Shown here piece by piece: positions 1 to 8,229 of a stretch of 64,000 nt of DNA; within the stretch, counting starts at the first letter, position 1; each line of letters starts with the position of its first letter. Location: assembly GCF_964204645.1 (NCBI RefSeq), contig NC_134034.1, forward strand, positions 14,141,962 to 14,205,961. The letters run 5' to 3'. Position numbers and translations under genes: made by a program. Below the pieces are notes generated by a model that saw nothing but the letters and a program-made list of their open reading frames with translations, made no database searches and was not told where the DNA came from. The DNA is from Tubulanus polymorphus (Eukaryota; Nemertea; Palaeonemertea; Tubulaniformes; Tubulanidae).

Positions 1-60
1 AGCCATATGAAAAAATGTAAAGCGAATGCGTGAATAAAATAAAACAGCATGAAATGCTGA

Positions 61-345
61 TATAAAGAGTGGGGTCCGAGAGCAATTCGAAGGTTTAGTG
101 TCCTGCACGCTTAGCGAGCGGGCAGGGGTCTATTCCTACCTCGACTCAAAAAAGATGAAATATAAAGAGAAGGGTCGAGAGCAATTCGAAGGTTTAGTGT
201 CCTGCACGCTTAGAGGGCGGGCAGGGGTCTATTCCTACCTCGACTCAAAAAAGATGAAATATAAATAGAAGGGTCGAGAGCAATTCGAAGGTTAAGTGTC
301 CTGCACGCTTAGCGAGCTCGCAGGGGTCTATTCCTACCTCAACTC
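61..345. repeat. ~100-bp tandem repeat (3 copies)
   Basis: Three consecutive copies of a unit of about 100 bp contain 'gtcctgcacgcttag' and 'ctattcctacctcgactca'. Units 2 and 3 of the big duplication carry only two copies each (22700-22880 and 34870-35050), so the array varies in copy number between paralogous units. No coding role is seen. Confidence 0.85.
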
Positions 346-1200
346 ATGCGCTAAAAATCAGAGAAAAGAGTAAAAACGAAAAATGGCAAATGAAGGAAAA
401 ATGGCTGGAGTTTGATTTGTTCCACTGGGTTCAAGTGTTAACTTGAAAAGACAATCAAACAGATTATTTATGACGTATATATTTTGCATCAAAACATTGA
501 TTAATAACTTTTATGAATAGGATTCCATAAACTACTTGCTTATATGAAACCTCTAGTAGAGAGTATTGAAATAGTCCACAATGGTTTCATTTAGTGACGT
601 CATGTTGAATTGGTGAAGCAACATCAATAGCATTAATTGTTTTGATCTCAGCCATCATTCTTGTCCTTGGTTTGTGTTTGCCTTTCTCACAATATTTTGT
701 GAGTGTGGAGGTTTGGTTCGGGCTTATTTCCTCGGTTCGCGTGAACCCTCCGTATACCTCCCCCTCCCTTACAACATTAAGTTCCTCGGGTTTGGTTTGA
801 TGTTTTGTAGATGAAACCTCTACAACTCAAACTCGCATCATTTGATGAAATGAAATCTGTTTACAGACGACTGCTGCAACTTGTCGTGAAACTGAGATAT
901 ATTGTGAATACTTATTAGAGGGAGTAGAAATAATAGGAATAATGTGATGAAATTGATAAAGAAATCATCTGTAAAAATGAAGCCATGTGATTTTCAAGAC
1001 CAACCCAGGCATATGATCATTTGAGGTCATCTGAATGCCTCCAAAATGTGTAGAGAAAGTATCTGTGAGTCCCATCAATGATGCAATTGATTAAGGATTT
1101 TGATTTATAAATGAAATTGATATGATCGTGAAAAATGGCAAATCGTTTTGTAGTTATTGTACAGATGAGTGGTGTGTGAAGAGGAGACAAGAGAGTTAAG
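346..1200. other. Unit head, non-coding stretch
   Basis: No convincing gene. The stretch is AT-rich and is shared with 22890-23740 and 35060-35880. It includes a GGTTCGGG-containing segment at 710-790 with imperfect self-complementarity. The only ORF here, 67 codons on the minus strand at 1017-1220, has no recognisable features. Confidence 0.6.
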
Positions 1201-1208
1201 GAGGCATG

Positions 1209-1310
1209 ATGGGAGGGCATTGAGGGAGGGCTAGGTGGGAGGGCTTTGAGGGTGGGCCAGGTGGGAGGGCGGGAGGGAAGGGGTCTGGGAGGGGAGGGTC
1301 GGGTCGGGAG
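1209..1310 (+). repeat. G-rich array (GGGAGGG/GGGCGGGAGGG)
   Basis: Degenerate tandem runs of gggagggc and gggaagggg lie on the plus strand. Matching arrays occur at 23745-23885 and 35880-36120 in units 2 and 3 with different lengths. The runs of three or more G at short spacing fit G-quadruplex motifs. Only the sequence pattern is shown; no structure was tested. Confidence 0.8.
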
Positions 1311-1508
1311 GTTAGATGAGTTAAAATGTTCTGATGTTTTAGTTAGATGGATGGGAATCTAATGAAGATGAGAGAACATTAAATCACTGTTCAATCACAG
1401 GATGAAGTAATGCAGTGATCTGTACTCTGTATCTGTACACAATGTTACATGTATCTGTAACTGTACAATCAGTATGAAATAAGTACAGCAGTTTAATCTA
1501 CAGAAATC
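1310..1508 (+). repeat. Arm of ~200-bp inverted repeat (right-type)
   Basis: This segment (ggttagatgagttaaaatg to ctacagaaat) is the reverse complement, with mismatches, of 20053-20250. The same arm occurs at 23885-24078 and 36119-36312. Between a beta arm and the next unit's head arm lie about 3.6 kb, so each such stretch is flanked by inverted arms (20053 with 24078; 32393 with 36312). Confidence 0.8.
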
Positions 1509-1594
1509 CTGTACTGTTTCTGTCTGATTGATTGATAATTTGAGATGTTACATTCTGCTCTATTGTCACTGATTATTGTTTCTTTTTCTTTTCA

Positions 1595-1642
1595 GAATGA
1601 AATGAATGCAATAGAATTTACTATTTAAACAGGCTCATTTAA
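1595..1642 (+). other. Splice-bounded small exon upstream of the VNTR exon
   Basis: The sequence tttcttttcag|aatgaaatg... ends in ttaag|gtaagta. Both consensus splice signals are preserved in unit 2 (acceptor ~24168, donor ~24215) and unit 3 (~36406, ~36455). The short insert contains in-frame stops in the ATG frame, so if it is used it is probably 5' UTR. Confidence 0.35.
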
Positions 1643-1742
1643 GGTAAGTATAAAACTGGTAATGAATTTCTCCACAGAATTCTTCACAGTCTCTGTTGAT
1701 ATTTTGAATTATTTTTGAACTAAAAATTACTGTTTTACTCTC

Positions 1743-2248
1743 AGTTACAGGATGAGATACACACCGCAGCAGCAGCAGCAACAGCAGCACTGGCAGTACC
1801 CGCAGTACCAGCACCATGCAGCAACAGCGCCACCACCAGCTGCAACAGCAGCACTGGCAGTACCTGCAGTACCAGCACCATGCAGCAACAGCGCCACCAC
1901 CAGCTGCAACAGCAGCACTGGCAGTACCCGCAGTACCAGCACCATGCAGCAACAGCGCCACCAGCAGCTGCAACAGCAGCACTGGCAGTACCCGCAGTAC
2001 CAGCACCATGCAGCAACAGCGCCACCACCAGCTGCAACAGCAGCACTGGCAGTACCTGCAGTACCAGCACCATGCAGCTACGTACAGAGCCACCACCAGC
2101 TGCAACAGCAGCACTGGCAGTACTCGCAGTACCAGCACCATGCAGCAACAGCGCCACCACCAGCTGCAACAGCAGCACTGGCAGTACCCGCAGTAACAGC
2201 ACCATGCAGCAACAGCGCCACCAGCAGCTGCAACAGCATCAGTAGCAG
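1743..2248 (+). CDS. VNTR exon, Gln/His-rich, frame-rotating 64-bp repeat (hypothetical)
   Basis: An acceptor-like tttactctcag precedes an ATG at 1752 and a donor-like AG|GTAAAA ends the exon near 2248. The body is about 7 copies of a 64-bp unit (agctgcaacagcagcactgg...). Because 64 is not a multiple of 3, the frame changes with each copy. The product cycles through a QQQ-HWQYPQYQ phase, an Ala/Pro phase and a Ser/Thr phase, giving a 64-residue super-period, and all plus-strand frames stay largely open. Unit 2 has the same exon with about 4 copies and a retained ATG. Unit 3 has a shortened exon whose ATG is ATA. Coding status is inferred from splice sites and openness only; it could equally be a non-coding VNTR. 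Confidence 0.4.
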
Positions 2249-2319
2249 GTAAAACCTGTTTGGAAATTCATTATTTTTAGAGAACTGTTCTATATAAATT
2301 ATTCTATCTGTTTATGTTT

Positions 2320-3800
2320 CCAGCATTCAATCACTCAAAGATCACGGCTTAGTTTGATTTTGGTGTGAAACTGCTCTTATTTCATAACAACTTAACTGAC
2401 AATTCTAAAATTTGTATTTAGGAGCTGAAATAACTGGAACCCTTGATAGAATCTGTGAACAGTAAACATTGGGAATTCACTTCACATTTGTTTAAGATGG
2501 ACATCGCTTTAGATCCTCAAAACCAATACGGTACCGGTAAATATCTTTACAGATTCTAGTCTCTGTTTGACTGTACATTTATAAACTCATTTCCTGATTA
2601 GAAGCTACATTAATCAGTGAAGGCGAATTTTCAATCACTTCTATTCTGGTCAAAGTTCGAATCATCAAAATTATACAACTGTTGTATTCTGGGGTCTAAA
2701 ATAAAGCTGAACTTGCAGTAAACATTGCGCTCTACAAATCAAACAAGTCAGAAGCGGTGAGTTTTATATCGATTTATTGCAGTAATTTGTGGTGATCTTC
2801 AAATCAAGTCCAGAAAATGATGTTTTGATCGGTCAATGTTGGCAGGTATCAACGTTTTACTTGAGGACGCAGTCTAAAGCTACCATCAAACCTCTCAGAA
2901 ATCTGCATATACTCGACACATTGTGATAAACTACTCATTAACCTGGTAGGTTTTCTGTCAATCGAACAGTTGCAGTTTCTATCTATTTCATTAACCATTT
3001 TCTGGCATAATTTTCTCTTTCCAGAATGCAATACGCCCAACACTTATTGGAACTGGAGAAATTAAAAATATTCACCTTCAAAGAGTAAAGAAGCTCTAGT
3101 TGCTGAAGCTGCTGCTATCGTTTTAAGAATTTATTTTCTCAGAAAATCATCAGTTCTCTTAACTTCATGACATTACCGTATTACTGTTGGAAGTGAAATC
3201 CTGCTAGATGGCACTGAACTTATCTGATATGAGTTTAGAAATGGTGAGTCTTTCATCACTCCACTGTGCTCTAATTTCATTATATTCTAACATTTAATTA
3301 TTCTGTACAGGATTTTTATGCGTGATTCTCCGGGAAGCAGTGTGGCTGATGCTGCTGCAGCTGATGCTGCTTAATTCTGCTCAACACAAGTTTGAAAATG
3401 ATTGATTTTCTAATAGAATTTAGCCCCAATTTCAGACTGCTATAAATACGTTACTTTTTCATAGTATGATGATTTTTTGCAGCATGAAATTTGTCCAATC
3501 GAACAGTTTGAAAATTGACCAAAGATTGAATAATGTTGTTGAATTATCTAGAATTATAAGGTAATGATAAATTCTAGTTTCCGAAATATTTCATGAAAAC
3601 AATAATTCCCACTTGACTGTTAATTCAATCGAACATTTTCAATGTAATATTTGCTGACACAGGTTTTCTCTATTCTAGGACGAAGTAGGGATCGGGACCA
3701 ATTTGCCATTTGACAGGGACAGGAACCAGCCATCTACCTGGAGATTGATATGCTGCCACTTATTTCAGATCTGCAATTTTTAAGTTTAAAGCCAAATGAA
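2320..3800 (+). other. Splice-rich stretch with short exon candidates (unit head)
   Basis: Several short islands sit between consensus splice signals and are conserved across units. At 2497 an ATG starts MDIALDPQNQYGTG and runs to a donor gtaccg|gtaaat. At ~3209 an ATG starts MALNLSDMSLEM and runs to a donor |gtgagt. At ~3679 a ...tctag|gacgaag exon reads DEVGIGTNLPFDRDRNQPS. The matching positions in unit 2 and unit 3 keep these reading frames. No family is recognised. It may be a small spliced gene repeated with the unit, or chance ORFs. Confidence 0.3.
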
Positions 3801-5330
3801 TATTGTTTATCTGTGCCGACCGGCACGGGCAGCCTACTGTTTGTGATGGTTTGATAGACTGTGTATCACGTATACATAAAAACAATAGAGTCATCCCCTG
3901 ATTCGTCTCTCAAAGCTGTGGTGTCATTTTTGCTAATAGAATAATAGCCTGACTCGGGCATAGAATATATAATTTAAACCCTGCTATATGCAAATTTAAG
4001 GCAAAATTCATTTATCAAGAATCAAAGTAATAAAAGTATAATGAAGAAATAACTAGAACAACCTATACGAACAAAATAACAAAACCTCTCGACCTTAGCA
4101 CTGAACACTCGCTTTACTTTCCTAATTAACTTGTTTTTCCCTGTTTTAGTTATTCTTCAGACTTGATAATGGTCTCTACAGAGACTCCAAAATGTTGTGT
4201 CTTTTACTTCTATTAAGTTTCTATATAGTGGGTTTTAAAGTTTTAGTGAAAATTGAAATTGAAGATTAAATGTAGCTGTAAAGCAGCGATAACTGGTTGC
4301 ATTAGTTTGTAATTGTTTGTACCCCACGACCCAGTTTTATTGGTCTGGTTTTGTAAAAAAAATTGTATGATACACATATTGTATAATGATGTAATATGGA
4401 CATGTTTTAAGTAACTCAATCAATGAAACCATAAAGTTGAAATATCGACAGGTTTTCTTTATTATGGGACTATAATATTTCGTGTGAACTGTTGTTCTGT
4501 TTTATTTGAAATAAAGATGAATTTTCTGTGTTGTTTTAGTTGTGATAACAGACGCCAGCAGTTTCACACACACTCAGTGCGTCACACGTAAATCCCACGG
4601 GTTCAGTTTCATAGAAATAATTAACTCAAAAAACTTTACTCAATTCGACTTTACCGTCTCAATAAATGAATATTTTTGAAGAAACTGAGCCTAGGGTACA
4701 GTTTCACGAACCAATTGCGTTCAAACATTTTATTTTGAAGAAAAAATTAAATCCAAGTTGAAATTGATTCATCCTTTCTCTGTGAAACTGGACTCGACGG
4801 GATTAAATACTCGCTATTCAGTGTGCGAAACTGCAGCATCTAAATCTGATTGAAACCCGCATCATAAACCAAATCCTACCGACGGATTAATTATCATCAA
4901 AGATTTGTGAGATTTGATCAATTTCTTCGCAAATTCATTTAAAAAATGGATCGTTTTTTGTGAAACTGCGACCCCTGGTGTCCACTCGAGGGATTCATTT
5001 ATTCTTTTTCACCCTGGTATGCGAGGGTTTCAATTCGATGGTCCAACTACTATTCTTAAAAAGGCAGGTGCATTACATGACAATGAGGAATAAATGTAGA
5101 TAAATTTTGCTGTAAGTCGTGTGTGCGTTATTTTATCATTTTTCGAGAAACTGGGTCATTCATTTATTACGTACGCATTAGGGGAGGGCGAGGGGGTCAG
5201 TGCAATTGCGTACGTAATCCTTAATGTATATGAGAAAATGGCCGATTTTGCGTACAGAGGGGGGGGGGGGTTGAAAATTTCAAATTTTATGCGTACGTAA
5301 TAAATGAATGATCCCAACAACCTAGAATAA
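3800..5330. other. Unit head, 3'-UTR-like and non-coding sequence
   Basis: No ORF of note. It contains several AATAAA motifs (for example in 'gaaataaagatgaa' near 4508). Recurrent 'gtgaaactg' motifs lie between 4560 and 5150, as often seen in decayed interspersed repeats. Shared with 26100-27760 and 38150-39560. A 160-bp insertion at about 27450-27665 is present only in unit 2 and carries GGGCCCAGTTTCAC-type inverted motifs. Confidence 0.5.
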
Positions 5331-5960
5331 TGCTGGGTTCGAACCCGGGTCACCCCTGTACATCATCTAATCAGCATCAGGACCTCTCTGAACCAGTATC
5401 AGTAATTACTGAGTTCGAACCCGGGATACCCCTGTACATCCTCCATTCAGCATCAGGACCAATCAGAATCAGTACCAATAGACCGGATTTGAACCCGGGA
5501 TGCCCCTCTACATCCTCTATTCAGCATCAGGACCACTCTGAATCAGTTATCAGTAATTACTTTTGTTAAGATATCAACATTTTACCGTACGGTGCTGCCT
5601 CTATGCTTATCGGTAGCGGGATTTTCATACACTAACGTTAGTCAACTCTGGCAAGCAAGGGTTACGGAGTATAACTGGACAGCACGACGATTGCCAGAGT
5701 TGACTTCAGTTAGTGTACGGAAATCCCGCTAACGATGAGCATAGCGGCAGCACCGTACGGTCGGGACACCCCTGTACATCCTCTATCCAGCATCAGGACA
5801 ACTTGGACCACTACTGAGTTCGAACCCGGGACACCCCTGTACATCATCTGATCAGCATCGGGACCTCTCTGAATCAGTATCAGTAATTACTGGGTTCGAA
5901 CTGGGGTCACCCCTGTACATCCTCTTCTCAGTATCAAGACCACTCTGAACCAGTATCAGT
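5330..5960 (+). repeat. ~75-bp minisatellite carrying pol III B-box-like motifs
   Basis: Copies begin with GGTTCGAACCCGGGA and continue with 'acccctgtacatcctctattcagcatcaggacc' and 'cagtatcagtaattact', with a period of about 74-76 bp. The array is interrupted by the 176-bp palindromic MITE. Related arrays are at 27750-28230, 39580-40110 and 52755-53235. Each unit carries a near-perfect B box (GGTTCGAACCC), but no paired A box at tRNA spacing is seen, so these are not tRNA genes. Confidence 0.8.
5585..5760. mobile_element. 176-bp palindromic MITE, copy in unit 1
   Basis: The left arm starts CCGTACGGTGCTGCC and the right arm ends GGCAGCACCGTACGG. Each arm is about 70 nt with roughly 90% complementarity, and about 35 nt of loop lies between them. 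The whole element would fold into one long hairpin. No ORF is present. No clear target-site duplication can be seen, partly because the flanks are tandem repeats. Confidence 0.85.
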
Positions 5961-6055
5961 AATTACTTGGTTCGAACGCGGGACACCCCGTACCCATTAT
6001 GATGCGATTAGACACGTGATCGATGGTCGTCCTCATTTAGAAGAAGAATTTAATT

Positions 6056-6367
6056 GTGAAACATGGTCATATCCAGGAATGTTTAAACCCGGCGATCAAT
6101 GTCTCGACTAAAACCGTGTCTATATCGATATTTGTACTGTTAATCGTCGTATTCATCTTCTTTACGATAACCTACAACGATACGATTTCAAACTGTGTTC
6201 TACCCGTACTCGTAGTAGGCCTAACTACCAATTTCACGTTGTTTGGAGCCAATTTAGGACAGTTTAACTTCAACCTAGAGCGATTTCACCCACCCCGAGT
6301 GCTACTTGATAAAAGTTCCTGTGTATCAAGTTTAATCGTAATCGGTCCATTGGGTCAAGAGATATAG
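6056..6367 (+). pseudogene. Two-TM membrane protein terminal-exon fragment (unit 1)
   Basis: The frame from 6056 gives about 103 residues with a hydrophobic stretch (SISIFVLLIVVFIFFTITYN), an Asn-rich loop, and a second hydrophobic stretch (VLPVLVVGLTTNFTLFGA). A good-looking acidic, Cys-containing segment (DGRPHLEEEFNCETWSYPGM) lies just upstream in a different frame (about 6020-6110). The joint is therefore frameshifted in every copy. A poly(A) signal follows about 120 bp after the stop. I read this as the end of a captured gene, broken before it was amplified. Family not recognised; this copy lacks 15 bp present in the fourth unit. Confidence 0.45.
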
Positions 6368-6676
6368 ACATTTATCCAAAGCGACACCTATATGGAAAAG
6401 AGTGGAAATTGTTGCATACCAACCGTAAAGTAGATATTGTGGTTTTTATATATATTGAATAATGTCACCAACTCTTTTATTCATTTAGAAATAAACTACT
6501 GTATTGAGCGAAGTATCTTTTAAATAAAGTGGCCTCTAAGGATAAAGCAAATATATGTGTTCAAAATATATAAGTTAGTATAGAATCTATTGACCAAAAA
6601 ATAACCCGAGTCAAACAGATGATCATCGTACTACAAATACCTCGCTGGGCCAAAAATTAGCCCCAACCTGAGGCAC

Positions 6677-6716
6677 TAGCCCTAACCCTAGATCGACGGT
6701 AACCCTAACCCTAGCA
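6677..6716. repeat. Short telomere-like CCCTAA motifs
   Basis: Two short blocks of ccctaaccctag are separated by 'atcgacggtaa'. The same doublet is found in every module copy (for example 14270-14308, 28920-28958, 29870-29910, 40800-40843, 53935-53970, 54864-54900). With only about two repeats per block, these belong to the SINE body rather than to an old telomere fusion. Confidence 0.7.
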
Positions 6717-6776
6717 GGACTCGAACCTGCGAACTCCAGCATGCCAGCCGAGCACGCTAACCACTAGACCGGTGAG
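6713..6776 (-). mobile_element. tRNA-derived SINE head (unit 1)
   Basis: On the minus strand it reads a tRNA-like 5' part with the A-box-like TCTAGTGGTTAGCGTGCTC and, at correct spacing, the B box GCAGGTTCGAGTCCTGC. There is no matching acceptor stem, so it is not a functional tRNA gene. The SINE body would run on toward lower coordinates through the CTAGGGTTAGGG motifs. Equivalent heads are at ~14307-14366, ~28957-29015, ~29907-29965, ~40845-40905, ~53968-54025 and ~54900-54960. Confidence 0.7.
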
Positions 6777-7329
6777 TTCTGGTGGCTAACTTAGTTTGTG
6801 AATACGTGTGGTCAGTGTGGTACAAGGCCAACACTTGGGTTTCTGCGTTTATTAATCAGGCCAACACTCGCGTCAGTGTTTGTTTCTTGGTAATAGCCTT
6901 TTTAGTGCCCTGGGGCCAGTTCCATGGGTGATGGCTTAGGAGGTGAATCTAAGCTTTTCTCATATCGGTATTTGTACATAACTCAATCGTGAACGTCTTT
7001 CTGTATTCCAAGACTGATTCTATTGGCTGATACAGTCAAAGTAAATCGCTTAATCCGCATCGGCTTAATCCGAATTTTGGTCTAATCCGGATAATATTTA
7101 CTGTCAATTTAATCATTTAATTTAATCATTTAATCATTAATTATACACGAAAATCCGGATTTGCCGCAAAACGGATGAATTTTGTTGGTCCCAATGATCG
7201 GAATTAGGGAGATTCTATCATACCATTTACTCTCCTTAAAGCTCTAATGATGGTACAGTTATTAATTTCTAACAAACTAGTGTTGAGTGATGAATGAAAT
7301 TTGACTTACGAAAAATCTGTATTCCTCAG

Positions 7330-7960
7330 ACGAGGTATTTCATAGCCGTCGCAGGATTCTTACTAGAGTGGGATGCGACGGCTGACATAGCCGCAACTTA
7401 TATTTTGAAAGCCCTGCTGCTCAACATCATCACGTTCAAGTGACTTAAGAAAAATAAGTTTCATGCAAGAGTCACGTATAAAAACAAAATATAAATGTTA
7501 TATCTAGCCCATTTGAAAAGGAGGGGTATTTAGAATCGGTAAGAAAAATAAACGGCTGAAAGTTTTGATAACGTATTAACGAACTATATACTAGATTACG
7601 TATATAATTCGGGTAGTGAAGTTCTATGTCCTGCGTTCTGAATGTTTAAGATATTTGTAAACTTCCTATAATGATAATAATATATTTCCCTATAAAAACC
7701 CAAATAACATGATTACAGTCGTTGATATTAAGAAATTTTTCCTACCTACAAAACTGCAACTTTTCACCAGTTTCCGACCTGATCCAGTTATTTCATAGTT
7801 AATCCAATCCTGAGTCAATTTGATTCCGTGTCCAAGTCTTTAAACGTTCACAAAATCTAGTTTTCAGGCGAAATTTTCTATCGAAGTTCGGTTGAAAATG
7901 TTCCAATTTTTTCCGTTCATACAATCTTAAAACTTTCCAAAAACAATTTCTCCGTAATGA
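7330..7960. other. Alpha segment, left part
   Basis: AT-rich sequence with no supported gene, shared with 41446-42010 and in part with 55690-56210. A 20-nt imperfect palindrome (tagccgtcgc...gcgacggct) lies at 7342-7386. The minus-strand ORF at 7799-8044 is frame-disrupted in unit 3 and has no recognisable domain. Confidence 0.4.
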
Positions 7961-7994
7961 ACATACGATTCCCGATTGGATTAATTCCTTTCCG

Positions 7995-8215
7995 AGTAAA
8001 ATCCAATCAGAATAGCGAAAGATGGCGCACGATTCGACTGACATTACGATTTATTCGATGAAATCGAATTTCCCGGCGCCTGCGACAAGCCCAGGCACGC
8101 TCCAGTACGCGGCCGCTGATTGGCTAATCTATCTCAATTGGGGGATATCGTCTATTGCTAGTGCGCGGGATATTTCAATTGTGGCGTGTTCTATTGTGTT
8201 GCAACAATAGGGGGA
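7995..8215. promoter_or_regulatory. CpG/CCAAT promoter-like segment of alpha
   Basis: In a locally GC-richer, CpG-containing stretch there is CCAATCA (8003), then GAAAGATGGCGCAC at 8016 resembling a YY1-type ATGGCG initiator, and an inverted CCAAT box (CTGATTGGCTAAT, ~8116). It recurs at 42045-42260 and 56235-56450, where the first CCAAT has become ACAGT. An ATG at 8022 opens 62 codons, of equal length in the three copies. Promoter function is inferred from motifs only. Confidence 0.4.
8022..8210 (+). CDS. 62-codon conserved ORF in alpha (hypothetical)
   Basis: It opens with MAHDSTDITIYSMKSNFPAP and ends at a stop after VLQQ. Copies at 42068-42256 and 56260-56448 have exactly the same length. 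The differences I can see between copies are amino-acid changing (H/R, G/D, Y/D, I/V, Q/L), which argues against strong protein constraint. No domain is recognised. It overlaps the promoter-like motifs, so it may be a chance ORF in a 5' region. Confidence 0.25.
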   Translation: MAHDSTDITIYSMKSNFPAPATSPGTLQYAAADWLIYLNWGISSIASARDISIVACSIVLQQ

Positions 8216-8229
8216 TGAGCTATTGCGAC

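Larger units (their letters stand above)
5991..7330. repeat. Membrane-ORF / poly(A) / telomere-like / SINE module (unit 1)
   Basis: The order is a decayed coding segment (5991-6367), AATAAA at 6490-6495 and a second one at about 6519. Next come CCCTAACCCTAG motifs (6680-6714), an antisense tRNA-derived SINE head (6713-6776), then AT-rich sequence with 'aatccgcatcggcttaatcc'. The same order is found at 28227-29365, 29366-30420, 40109-41446, 53236-54297 and 54298-55540. Broken pieces are at 13843-14370 and 17697-18090. It behaves as a copied module of its own, nested in the larger unit. Confidence 0.85.

Noticed and set aside
5156-5353. 65-codon minus-strand ORF near 5.2 kb
   Set aside because: Sits in a short GTACGTAA palindromic patch with a poly-G run, is not kept in the other units, and has no domain.
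6713-6776. Antisense tRNA gene
   Set aside because: A and B boxes are present, but the acceptor stem does not pair and the same head recurs in every module; it is a SINE head.
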